The position numbers and the translations under genes are program-made. The notes below the pieces were generated by a model. That model saw only the letters and a program-made list of their open reading frames with translations, was not told where the DNA came from and ran no database searches. Source: an uncultured Alphaproteobacteria bacterium (lineage in GTDB: Bacteria > Pseudomonadota > Alphaproteobacteria > Caulobacterales > Caulobacteraceae). From it: 9,145 nt of DNA. The DNA is taken from NCBI GenBank assembly GCA_903933475.1, contig CAIZKE010000357.1:1-9145 (forward strand), written 5' to 3'. Shown piece after piece: positions 1 to 7,287 of the stretch. How positions within the stretch are numbered: the first letter of the stretch is position 1; each line of letters starts with the position of its first letter.

Positions 1-1837
1 ACATTCTTGTAGGACGAGACCACCTGGCCGTAGGGGTTCAGTCCCTGGAAGCTGAAGATGGCGTCCTGGACGTCCTGCAGGAAGGCGGACCCGGTGACCC
101 GGACGTCGCCAAAGGACCGGCGCAGGATCAGGCTGGCGTCAAAGGATGTCTCCGGCTTCAGGTTGGGATCGAAGCTCTGCGGATCGATCTGCTGGGTGAT
201 GTCGTCAATGCGTCCCTGGAAAAGTTCGCCCACTGTCGGGAAACGGGTCGCTGTGCCCAGGCTGAGCTGGACCTCCCAACCCGCCGCCAGTGGGCCCTGG
301 AAGCTCAGCTTGGGGCTGACGGCGCTGTCGGTCCGCTCCGGATAGTCGTCGTCCACCCGGCGACCGGCGATCAACTTGCCGATGCCGCCATCGTGAGCCT
401 TCCAGGCGTCGTATCGGACGCCCGCGGTCAGGCTGTAGTCGCCCGGAAGAGATATCTCGTCCTCGAGGAAGGCCCCGAAGGTCGTCGTCTTCCCCCAGGT
501 GGAGGCTGAGAAGACCGGATTGGAGGCGTTCTTCCACGCCGTGGTGCTGAAGGTCTCGGACCTTGTCTCATAGAGGTTGGCGTCTGCCCCGAAGGCGACG
601 GCGTGATCGCCGAACGTCCTCTCCAGGGTCACGGCGCCCGTCCACCATCCGGGTTCCCGGGCCTGGGTCTGTGTCCCCGCGCCGTTGACCAGCCCCGTCG
701 CCATGTCGCGAGAGGTCCGCCCATCCTGGCTCGCGATCCAGTATCGCGAGACGTTGGCCGACACCGCCCAGCCGACAGCGTCGCCGCCCGCCCGCAGGCC
801 GCCGAGATACTCGGTTCGACGGGTCAGGGACTGGGTGAGGCCGGTCGCGTTCCAGGTTCGACCGCCGAAGGCTACGCGACCCTGCCAGACCGGCGATCCT
901 GCGGCGTCCTTCAGGAAGGTCCGCGTGTCGGTGAGGTCCTGGTCGGTCAACCAGGCGAAGCCCATGGCCTCCAGCTTCCACCCATTGTCCATCTCCCAGC
1001 CGGCGCGAAGCCGGAACTGGTCCTGGATGACATGGACCGGTGATGCGGCACCGAAGACCGGGGTCGCCAGCCTCGGGTCCACAAAGGCCCCGGTCACCGC
1101 CGTTCCCGTCCCGGTCGCGGTGGTCAGGAGGTTGTAGGTCATGGACTGGCCAGTGTTCTCGAAATGCCGGAAGCCCGCCCGCAGGCTGAAGGGCGAGTTC
1201 TCAGGCTTCCAGGCCAGACCCGCCTCGGCGCTGTAGCCTCGGAAGGTCTCGTCAAAGCCGTACTCCGTGAAGGGCATGAGCAGGACCTGGGCCTGGCCGT
1301 AGACCTCGTTCCGCTCGGGCGCCCGGGTGGTAACCGAGATCACACCGCCCATGGAGTTGCCGCCGTAGCGCGCCGAGTAGGGGCCGTAGACGATGTCAAC
1401 TGCCGGACTTCCGCCGGGCCGACGACGTTCCACTTCGGCGGGAAGTCGAACCGGTTGCCGAGGAAATTGGAAACGACAAACCCATCGACGAGGACCAGGG
1501 TCCGGGCGCTCTGGACGGTGTTGGCGCCCCGCAGGGCGACCACCGCGTTGTCGTCGCCGGCGAAGCGCTTCCGGACGAAGAAGTTGGGCGCGTACTTCAT
1601 CAGGTCTTCGACATTGACGGCGTTCACCGCCCGGAATTCGGTCTCGCCGAGAGAGACAGACAGTCCCCGGGGCTGGACGGTGATGGGTTTGTCGCCCTGT
1701 CCGACGACGATGACCGCGTCAATCTCGGGGGCTTCGGCGACGGCGTCCGAGGCGTGAACGGACACGGGAGCTACAGCGACCGCGAGGGCCGCCAGTATGG
1801 CGCGGCGCGAGGCGCCGGCGCGAAGGAGGGAGTTCAT
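1..1837 (-). CDS. TonB-dependent outer-membrane receptor, frameshifted and 3'-truncated by window edge
   Basis: Outer-membrane beta-barrel that imports a ligand using TonB/ExbBD energy; the substrate is not evident. The start at 1837 gives a signal peptide (residues 1-29, ending VHA). A TonB-box-like stretch (AVIVVG, residues 41-46) and a plug domain (about 55-165, with LVLVDG and YGPYSARYGGNSMGG) follow. I read the barrel codon by codon from about 1400 down to base 1: there are no stops, and typical receptor phrases appear (FRLRAGWE, LAAGWEVQLSLGTATRFPTVGELFQG, NLKPETSFDASL). About 612 residues are in the window and the barrel end is missing. The frame changes once: codons before 1400 read EVRQ then run out of frame to a stop at 1340, while the other frame resumes VDIVYGP. 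One lost G in CAGG restores EVRQVDIVYGP. The gene lies 59 bp downstream of a DUF2946 gene on the same strand, so the two are probably an operon. Family is certain; whether the gene is intact is not. Confidence 0.93.
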
Positions 1838-1896
1838 GGAGGATCTCTCGACTGAATGTCAGGCAGGGCCGGGCGGAGCCGACCGGGGCGACGGGG

Positions 1897-2292
1897 TCAG
1901 ACGAGAGAGGGAGGACCGGTCTTGGGGGGAGGCGGTGCCGGAAGCCCGAGGCCGGGGCGCTGGTGTTTCGCCCGTACGCCAGGGTGCGCAGTGGGTGCCG
2001 GCCAGGGCGCCGGAACCGGAAGAAGAACGGACTCGGTCGGTGTGAAGGCCGCAGTCGCCGCAAAGGCGCACGGGGAATCTGAAGCGCCCTTTCCAGCGTC
2101 TGGGCTTGTCCCGTCATCGTTGAGCGGGGCCACCATGGCACCCTGGCCGGTACAGAGGGTCATCTGCAACCCGCCGCCGGGCGTCTCGGCGAACATGACG
2201 CCCGCCGGAACGACAATGCGCATGGTCATGGCCAGGACCACCAGGACGGGGGCCGCCCTGCGAAGCACACTGACGAGGCCTGAGATGCGCAT
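1897..2292 (-). CDS. DUF2946-type exported small protein
   Basis: A 131-residue protein of unknown biochemical function. An N-terminal hydrophobic segment (about residues 8-30, VLVVLAMTMRIVVPAG) is probably an uncleaved or cleavable signal. Then come LCTGQG (Cys47), an acidic linker, PCAFA (Cys75), and a proline-rich tail ending PPPPKTGPP. The pattern of VPAG-M, LC-GQG, PCAFA and a terminal TGPP is what I remember of alphaproteobacterial DUF2946 proteins, which often sit next to TonB receptors or copper genes. The open frame extends upstream to 2616, but that part is antisense to tlyA, so I chose the Met at 2292, which starts the hydrophobic segment. The ribosome binding site is weak (AAGAAA-like). 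The gene precedes the receptor on the same strand. Two conserved cysteines and the partner suggest a periplasmic metal-related role, which is inference only. Confidence 0.75.
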   Translation of the reverse strand: MRISGLVSVLRRAAPVLVVLAMTMRIVVPAGVMFAETPGGGLQMTLCTGQGAMVAPLNDDGTSPDAGKGASDSPCAFAATAAFTPTESVLLPVPAPWPAPTAHPGVRAKHQRPGLGLPAPPPPKTGPPSLV

Positions 2293-2389
2293 GCCGCGTT
2301 TCTTAGGCCAGAACCGGGCGGCCTGTCCATTGGGGTCCGCCGGAGCCGTCTCCGTTGTCTCAGGCGGACTTCCGGGACAGACTGTGGCC

Positions 2390-3146
2390 ATGCCGAACCC
2401 CGCGCCTGGAGGCCCCACCCGGCGGCGAGCCGACGCCGTCCTCGCTGAACGCGGGCTCGCCTCGAGTCGCGCCCGGGCCCGCGCCGCCATCGAGGCTGGA
2501 GGGGTGACCGCTGACGGTCGCCGGGTGACGTGCGCTTCGGACCTCATCGCAGCGGAAGCCGAGATCACCTTCCGGCCCGCCTTCGAGGAGGTCAGCCGGG
2601 CGGCTGGCAAGCTCAAGGCCGCGCCGGGATTCGACGGGGCCCCGCTCGAAGGGGCGGTCGTCCTGGATGTCGGCGCCTCGACCGGGGGCTTTACCGAGGT
2701 CTGCCTTGGGCGCGGGGCCCGGCGGGTCTTCGCCGTCGATGTCGGTCGCGGCCAGCTTCACCCCCGCCTGCGCGCGGATCCCCGCGTAGTGTCCCTCGAA
2801 GGCGTGGACGCCCGTCGCCTGGACGCGGCCCTGGTGACCGAGACGCCCGATGTCGTGGTCTGCGACGCCAGTTTCATCGGGCTGGCGAAGGTCCTCCCGG
2901 CGGCCCTCGACCTTGCCAGGCCCGGGGCCTGGCTCTTCGCCCTGGTCAAGCCGCAGTTCGAGGTGGGGCCGGAGAGGGTGGGCAAGGGCGGCGTCGTCCG
3001 CGATCCGGCGGCCCGCGAGCCCACGCGCCAGTCTGCCTGCGATTTCCGGGAGACTTTCGGCTGGCGTGTCACGGACCGGACGCCCAGCCCTGGTGACCGG
3101 GGCGGACGGCAAGGTCGAATTCCGGGTGTCAGCCCGGCAAGCCTGA
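2390..3146 (+). CDS. tlyA: TlyA-family rRNA 2'-O-methyltransferase (hemolysin A-like), with a late frameshift
   Basis: TlyA enzymes methylate the 2'-OH of cytidines in 16S and/or 23S rRNA using S-adenosylmethionine. The N-terminal S4 RNA-binding domain spans residues 11-60 (RRRADAVLAERGLASSRARA and following). The Rossmann FtsJ-like domain follows, with SAM motif VLDVGASTGGFTE at 91-103. Three expected catalytic residues are visible: K74 (in SRAAGKL), D159 (CDASF) and K187 (LVKPQFE). The fourth, the Glu of GADGKVEF, is reached only after a frame change. As read, the frame goes wrong after TPSP (residue 234) and runs to 3274 across the convergent gene. Removing one T near 3091 gives SPVTGADGKVEF and a stop at 3144-3146, for 251 residues, normal for the family. 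The start at 2390 follows from the S4 domain position; the upstream open frame (from 1856) is antisense to the DUF2946 and receptor region. The Shine-Dalgarno is weak. Confidence 0.88.
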
Positions 3147-3578
3147 CTATTCCCGGCCGCTGGCGCGCCAGACCCCATCGGAATTCTGGCAGACCTCCAA
3201 CTGGCGCACCTGGCCCTCCTGCGGTGACTGCTGGACCCAGCGGCAGTGATCGCGGCTGTAGTCGGTCTGGGTGACCTGGGGCGGGTAGTCGATGCAGGTG
3301 ACGGACCCCCGGCCGACACCGTAGCCGACCCCGGCTCCAGCGGCTGCGCCCAGCAGGGTGCCGGTGGTCTTGTTGCCCTTGCCCGCTATGGTCCGCCCGA
3401 GAAGGGCACCGCCAAGGCTGCCGATCAGGGCGCCCTTGGTCGCGGCGGCCTGTTTCTGCTCCTTGCAGACATCCCCCCGGCCGAAGTCCTGCAAGGGCGC
3501 GGCCTGGGCGCGGACCGCAGACGGCGTACCGGCGGTGAGCAGGGCGATGGCGGCGATTGCAGTGATCAGCGGACGCAT
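3147..3578 (-). CDS. Secreted glycine-zipper (2TM-like) envelope protein
   Basis: A 143-residue protein with a clear signal peptide (residues 1-24 or 1-26, MRPLITAIAAIALLTAG, AxA-type site near VRAQA). There is no lipobox, the first Cys being at residue 38, so it is probably periplasmic or outer-membrane associated rather than a lipoprotein. Residues 48-91 are a glycine-zipper repeat (GALIGSLGGALLG, then GTLLGAAAGAGVGYGVG), as in Rickettsia 17-kDa-antigen-like proteins. The C-terminal part has Cys95, Cys112 and Cys130, which with Cys38 could make two disulfides, and ends in a short DGVWR motif. The start at 3578 is backed by an AAGGGAG ribosome binding site (3586-3592) with a 7-nt spacer. It converges on tlyA: its TAG begins on the base after the corrected tlyA TGA. 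The role is unknown; an envelope structural or stress function is a guess from the family. Confidence 0.85.
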   Translation of the reverse strand: MRPLITAIAAIALLTAGTPSAVRAQAAPLQDFGRGDVCKEQKQAAATKGALIGSLGGALLGRTIAGKGNKTTGTLLGAAAGAGVGYGVGRGSVTCIDYPPQVTQTDYSRDHCRWVQQSPQEGQVRQLEVCQNSDGVWRASGRE

Positions 3579-3686
3579 GACGTGGCTCCCTTCGAGGTGC
3601 TGCAGACCCTATGTCAGAAGGCGGCGATTGCAAGGCTGGCGCTCAGGACCTCCCCGCTGCGCACCGAAACAGTCTAGGGTGTCTCC

Positions 3687-4976
3687 GTGCCCCCCCGCAG
3701 ACCCCCGCCAACCGCGCCGCCGCCGCCTGAAGGTCCCCTGACCGTCGACTCTGTCGGCGGGGAGGGCGATGGCGTCATCCACCTGACCGACGGGCGGCTG
3801 CTCCACGTCCCGGGCGTCCTGCCGGGAGAAGTCGTGCGGCTGCGCGCCGGGCGGGAGGGGCCTGTACTCGAGGCCATCGAGTCGCCCAGTCCCGCCCGCC
3901 GCCCGCCGCCCTGCCTGTACTTTGGCACCTGCGGAGGTTGTGCCCTGCAGCACTGGGACGATGCTGCGGCCCTCGCCTGGAAGGTGGAACGGCTGAGGTC
4001 GACCCTGGCGCTCGAGCGTCTCGAGGCAGAGATCCTGCCGGTGGTGCGAACGGCACCCGCCACGCGCCGCCGCACGGCCCTGCACGCCCGGCGTGGTGAC
4101 AACCGACGGATTGCGCGGCTGGGCTTCAAGGCCCGCAGGTCCTGGAACCTGGTCGAGATTTCGGACTGCATCGTCCTGGACCCGGCCATAACCGCCGCCT
4201 TCCCCGGACTTAGACGGCTGGCGGCGCCCTTCCTTGAGCACCCGAAATCAGCGCCAACCCTGCATGTCACCAGCACCGGGACCGGGCTCGACATTGACGT
4301 CACGGGTGTCGAGGCCCGCTCCGGGGGCCTGTCCGCCGACGCCCGCATGGCAGCTGCGGAAATTGCCGCAGAGCTCGGAATCGCGCGACTGACCCTGGCC
4401 GGGGACAGCGTCTTCCTCCAGCGCCGGCCCGTGGTGCAGTTCGGCAGGGCGAGGGTCGAGATCCCGGCGGGAGGGTTCCTCCAGGCTTCCGCCGCGGCCG
4501 AGGCAGCCCTGGTCGCCGAGGTCGGGGCCGCGGCCGCCGGTGCCCGCCGGATCGCGGATCTCTTCTGCGGCGCTGGCGCCTTCACCTTCCCCCTGGCCGG
4601 GATCGCCCCCGTGCTCGCCGCCGACGCCTCGGCCGCGGCCATCGGGGCCCTGACCGCCGCCATCGCCACTGCCCCGGGGCTTCACGGGATCACGGCGGAG
4701 GTCCGGGACCTCTTCCGGCGCCCCGTCCTGGCGTCCGAGCTTCGCCGGATCGACTTCGTGGTTTTTGATCCCCCCCGGGCGGGGGCCACCGCCCAGGCGG
4801 CAGAGATCGCCCTGTCAGGCGTCGGACGGGTGGCGGCCGTGTCCTGCAATCCGGCGACCTTCGTCCGTGACGCCCGACAGCTGGTCGATGCCGGCTTCCG
4901 GATCGAGCGGATCCTGCCGGTGGACCAGTTCCTGTGGTCTCCGCACCTGGAGCTGACCGCCATCTTCAGTCGCTGA
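3687..4976 (+). CDS. TrmA/RlmD-family RNA (uracil-C5)-methyltransferase with 4Fe-4S motif
   Basis: A SAM-dependent RNA 5-methyluridine methyltransferase of 429 residues. An N-terminal TRAM RNA-binding domain (about 15-65) is followed by an iron-sulfur cysteine set, C76-x5-C82-x2-C85 plus C161 (SDCIVLDP), with the spacing known from E. coli RlmD. The C-terminal Rossmann domain has FLQAS (264-268), SAM motif DLFCGAGAF (291-299), FDPPRAGA (360-367), the nucleophilic Cys387 in SCNPATF, and the general-base Glu422 in LELTAIF. The start is a GTG at 3687 with a short AGGGTG-like sequence upstream. The N-terminus is proline-rich, so a slightly later start is possible. All catalytic residues are present. 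Whether the target is 23S rRNA U1939, U747 or a tRNA cannot be told from the sequence; alphaproteobacteria usually carry one such enzyme of broad RumA-like annotation. It sits near tlyA, another RNA methyltransferase. Confidence 0.93.
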   Translation: MPPRRPPPTAPPPPEGPLTVDSVGGEGDGVIHLTDGRLLHVPGVLPGEVVRLRAGREGPVLEAIESPSPARRPPPCLYFGTCGGCALQHWDDAAALAWKVERLRSTLALERLEAEILPVVRTAPATRRRTALHARRGDNRRIARLGFKARRSWNLVEISDCIVLDPAITAAFPGLRRLAAPFLEHPKSAPTLHVTSTGTGLDIDVTGVEARSGGLSADARMAAAEIAAELGIARLTLAGDSVFLQRRPVVQFGRARVEIPAGGFLQASAAAEAALVAEVGAAAAGARRIADLFCGAGAFTFPLAGIAPVLAADASAAAIGALTAAIATAPGLHGITAEVRDLFRRPVLASELRRIDFVVFDPPRAGATAQAAEIALSGVGRVAAVSCNPATFVRDARQLVDAGFRIERILPVDQFLWSPHLELTAIFSR

Positions 4977-4989
4977 GACGGCCAGACCC

Positions 4990-5010
4990 GGTCACCTTGC
5001 CCCGGTGACC
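4990..5010. terminator. Small inverted repeat between the RNA methyltransferase and MATE genes
   Basis: GGTCACC (4990-4996) and GGTGACC (5004-5010) form a perfect 7-bp stem around a 7-nt loop, 14 bases after the stop of the upstream gene. No T-tract follows, so a classic intrinsic terminator is doubtful; it may be a weak terminator or 3'-end stabiliser. Seen directly as an inverted repeat; the function is inferred. Confidence 0.3.
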
Positions 5011-5052
5011 CGAAGCAGGCAGTCTCCGCCGCTGCGGCGTCGGGTCGTCAGT

Positions 5053-5057
5053 GGAGG
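5053..5057 (+). promoter_or_regulatory. Shine-Dalgarno deciding the MATE gene start
   Basis: GGAGG lies 7 bases before the ATG at 5065. This favours that ATG over the in-frame GTG at 5005, which sits inside an inverted repeat, has no comparable site and would add 20 arginine-rich residues not expected in the family. Confidence 0.8.
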
Positions 5058-5064
5058 CAGGCGG

Positions 5065-6423
5065 ATGGCCACGGAGGCGCAGAACGAAAGTCGCGCCCTC
5101 GTCCGTCGTGACCTGGCCGCCCTCTTCGCCCTGGCTGGGCCGGTGGTCATCTCCCGGCTCGGCATGATGACCATGGGGCTCTGCGACGCCATAGTCGTGG
5201 GCCGCTACTCCGCCATAGAACTGGGCTGGCACGCTATCGCCTGGGCGCCGACGACCGTCGTCTTGGTGGTGGGCACCGCCCTGCTCGGCGGCGTTCAGGT
5301 GATGACCGCCCGGGCCATTGGCGAGGGGAGGCCCGAGGAGACTGGCGGGGTCCTGCGGCGCGGCCTCGTCTATGGCGTCTGGGTGGGGCTCATCTCGGCC
5401 TTGGTTCTCTTCGCCCTTGGTCCCTTCCTCCTGGGGCTCCTTCGCCTGCCACCTGACCTGGTCCAGGGGGCGACCCCGCCGCTGAGGGTCTTCGCCCTCT
5501 CCATGCCCCTGTTCGTCATCGGCTCTGCCCTATCCGCCTGGCTGGAGGGACTCGGCCGTCCCCGGGTGGGCGCGGTGCTCATGTGGGCGGCCAACCTCGT
5601 CAACCTGGCGGCCCTTTTTGTTTTCGTTCCGGGGACCTTCGGCCTGCCGGCGATGGGTGCTACAGGCGCGGCCCTGGCGACCCTGATCGCCCGCGCCGGC
5701 CTGACCCTGGCCCTTATCGTCTACGTCCTCAGGATGCCGGAAGCCCGGCTCTACGGCGTCTTCAGAAAGTCGCCAAAGACCCCATCCGCTGCGGCCGAGC
5801 AGACCCAGATCGGCCTGGGGTCGGGCGCATCGGGGTTCTTCGAGATGGCGGCCTTTGCCGGGATGAACGTCATCGCGGGTTGGCTCGGGACCCTGCAGGT
5901 GGCGACCTGGAGCATAGTGGTCAACGTCATCTCCGTGGCCTTCATGGTTCCCCTGGGCATAGCAACGGCGGTCTCGGTCCTGGTCGGCCGGGCCTACGGG
6001 GCGGGAGACGCCGAGGGCGTGCGCAGGATCAGCGGGATCGCCTATGCCGTGACCAGCGCCTTCTGCCTCGGGGTCGGATTTGTCGTCTGGCTGGGCGCCG
6101 GCCCGATCGCCTCGGCCTATACGGTTGATCCCGGCACCCTGGCCCTTGCGGTCCCGGCGCTAGTCCTGTCAGCCGCGATCATCCTTCCCGACGCCTTGCA
6201 GGTGGTGGTGGCCCAGTCCCTGCGGGCCCGAGGCGACGTGCTGGTCCCCACCGTCACCCACTTCATCAGCTATGTCCTCGTGATGGCCCCCCTGGCCTGG
6301 TGGCTCGCCCTGCCGGCCGGGCGGGGCGTCAACGGCATTGTCGAGGGCGTCATGGTCGCCAGCGTGCTGTCCGCCGGCCTGCTGATGGGCCGTTTCTTCC
6401 TGCTCTCCCGCCGGACTGCCTGA
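5065..6423 (+). CDS. MATE-family multidrug/cation antiporter
   Basis: Inner-membrane efflux protein that exports drugs or organic cations in exchange for Na+ or H+. With the start at 5065 it has 452 residues, the normal length for a 12-helix MATE protein. The first MatE half begins at about residue 16 (LAALFALAGPVVISRLGMMT) and carries the family's MMTMGLCDAIVVGR stretch. The second half starts near residue 250 (GLGSGASGFFEMAAF) after a charged cytoplasmic linker (FRKSPKTPSAAAEQTQ). Repeated hydrophobic segments run to the C-terminus, which ends in a basic SRRTA. It resembles the NorM-like branch; the substrate is unknown. Its stop TGA overlaps the ATG of the next gene (TGATG, 6421-6425), so the two are probably translated from one message. 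No regulator gene is adjacent. Family confidence is high; NorM naming would be over-precise. Confidence 0.92.
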   Translation: MATEAQNESRALVRRDLAALFALAGPVVISRLGMMTMGLCDAIVVGRYSAIELGWHAIAWAPTTVVLVVGTALLGGVQVMTARAIGEGRPEETGGVLRRGLVYGVWVGLISALVLFALGPFLLGLLRLPPDLVQGATPPLRVFALSMPLFVIGSALSAWLEGLGRPRVGAVLMWAANLVNLAALFVFVPGTFGLPAMGATGAALATLIARAGLTLALIVYVLRMPEARLYGVFRKSPKTPSAAAEQTQIGLGSGASGFFEMAAFAGMNVIAGWLGTLQVATWSIVVNVISVAFMVPLGIATAVSVLVGRAYGAGDAEGVRRISGIAYAVTSAFCLGVGFVVWLGAGPIASAYTVDPGTLALAVPALVLSAAIILPDALQVVVAQSLRARGDVLVPTVTHFISYVLVMAPLAWWLALPAGRGVNGIVEGVMVASVLSAGLLMGRFFLLSRRTA

Positions 6424-7244
6424 TGCCCGGTGCCGGAGACTGGACCGACACCGAGAACGACCGGATCGTAACCGACTATTTCGAGATGCTGTCCGCTGAA
6501 CTGGTGGGGCGGAGTTACAACAAGGCTGAGCACAATCGTGCGCTTCAGGGTCAGCTTCCCCGTCGGTCCCACAAATCGATTGAATTCAAGCACCGGAACA
6601 TCAGCGCCGTCATGCAGGCGCTGAACCAGCCCTGGATTCTGGGCTATCTCCCGGCGCATGCCTTTCAGGCCCGGCTGATTGACGCTGTCCTGCGTCAACT
6701 TGGCAGGCATGAGCCGGTATCCCAGGCGCGTGAGCCGGGGTTCTCTGAGGCGGTGGCGTTGTTTTTTGCGCCTCCACCTGCGCCCCTCAACCGGCCCATC
6801 CTTGATCTGGTACGGGCCGAGGCCATCGCCCAACGTTTCGATCCCGCCGAGGCTGACGCCCGCAACCGAGAACTCGGCCGCGCCGGCGAGGCCCTGGTCC
6901 TGGATTTCGAGCGGCACCTCCTGAGGCGATCAGGTCGCAGTGATCTCGCCGATCAAGTCCGTTGGACATCTCAGGAGGACGGCGATGGCGCGGGTTACGA
7001 CATCGCCAGCTTCACCCCCGAGGGTGGGCCTCGTCTGGTCGAGGTCAAGACCACCAATGGCTGGGAGCGGTCGGCCTTCCACATCAGTCGCAACGAACTT
7101 GAGGTCGCCAACGACAACCGGCACTCCTGGCGCCTTGTGCGGGTCTGGAATTTCGCCCGCCAGCCTCGGGCCTTCGAGCTGGCACCGCCCCTGGACGCCC
7201 ATGTCAGCCTGACGCCGACAAGTTTCCTGGCGTCGTTCGGCTAG
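6423..7244 (+). CDS. DUF3883 (PD-(D/E)XK nuclease-like) domain protein
   Basis: A 273-residue protein with two parts. The N-terminal part (about 8-92: TENDRIVTDYFEMLSAELVG, SYNKAEHNRAL, SIEFKHRNISAVM) is a conserved helical region I remember in front of DUF3883 domains; its function is unknown. The C-terminal part (about 150-250) fits DUF3883: GRAGEALV with E156, GAGYDI with D193, LVEVKTT with E207 and K209, then AFHISRNELEVA. The E...D...ExK order is the PD-(D/E)XK nuclease-fold pattern, so metal-dependent nuclease activity is possible. DUF3883 often occurs in restriction and phage-defence proteins but also alone. There is no good Shine-Dalgarno; its ATG overlaps the MATE stop, implying translational coupling. 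The open frame upstream of 6423 lies inside the MATE gene and is not real. Domain call is fairly sure; a cellular role is not established. Confidence 0.85.
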   Translation: MPGAGDWTDTENDRIVTDYFEMLSAELVGRSYNKAEHNRALQGQLPRRSHKSIEFKHRNISAVMQALNQPWILGYLPAHAFQARLIDAVLRQLGRHEPVSQAREPGFSEAVALFFAPPPAPLNRPILDLVRAEAIAQRFDPAEADARNRELGRAGEALVLDFERHLLRRSGRSDLADQVRWTSQEDGDGAGYDIASFTPEGGPRLVEVKTTNGWERSAFHISRNELEVANDNRHSWRLVRVWNFARQPRAFELAPPLDAHVSLTPTSFLASFG

Positions 7245-7287
7245 CTGTGTCGGCGGCCCCAAAAGGGGAGGGACTCCTCCACCAATT

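Noticed and set aside
1856..2389. Long plus-strand open frame continuous with the start of tlyA
   Set aside because: It is antisense to the DUF2946 gene and its spacer, shows low-complexity Arg/Gly/Pro composition, and the S4 domain of TlyA starts right after the Met at 2390.
2293..2616. Upstream extension of the DUF2946 open frame
   Set aside because: It overlaps tlyA on the other strand and lies before the hydrophobic signal segment; the Met at 2292 fits the family.
2360..3633. Two long minus-strand open frames across tlyA (2360-3319 and 2758-3633)
   Set aside because: They are antisense to the TlyA motifs and to each other, with Arg/Pro-rich composition and no recognisable domain.
3674..4669. 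331-residue minus-strand open frame
   Set aside because: It is antisense to the TrmA-like gene, whose motifs are complete; the Ala/Arg/Ser-rich product is typical of high-GC shadow frames.
5027..5039. Palindrome CGCCGC-T-GCGGCG as a terminator or operator
   Set aside because: The loop of one base cannot form a hairpin with the full stem, there is no T-tract, and such short palindromes are common by chance at this G+C content.
7257..7268. CCCC-AAAA-GGGG hairpin as an intrinsic terminator for the DUF3883 gene
   Set aside because: The stem is only 4 bp with no T-run after it; the larger repeat just downstream is a better candidate for stopping transcription.
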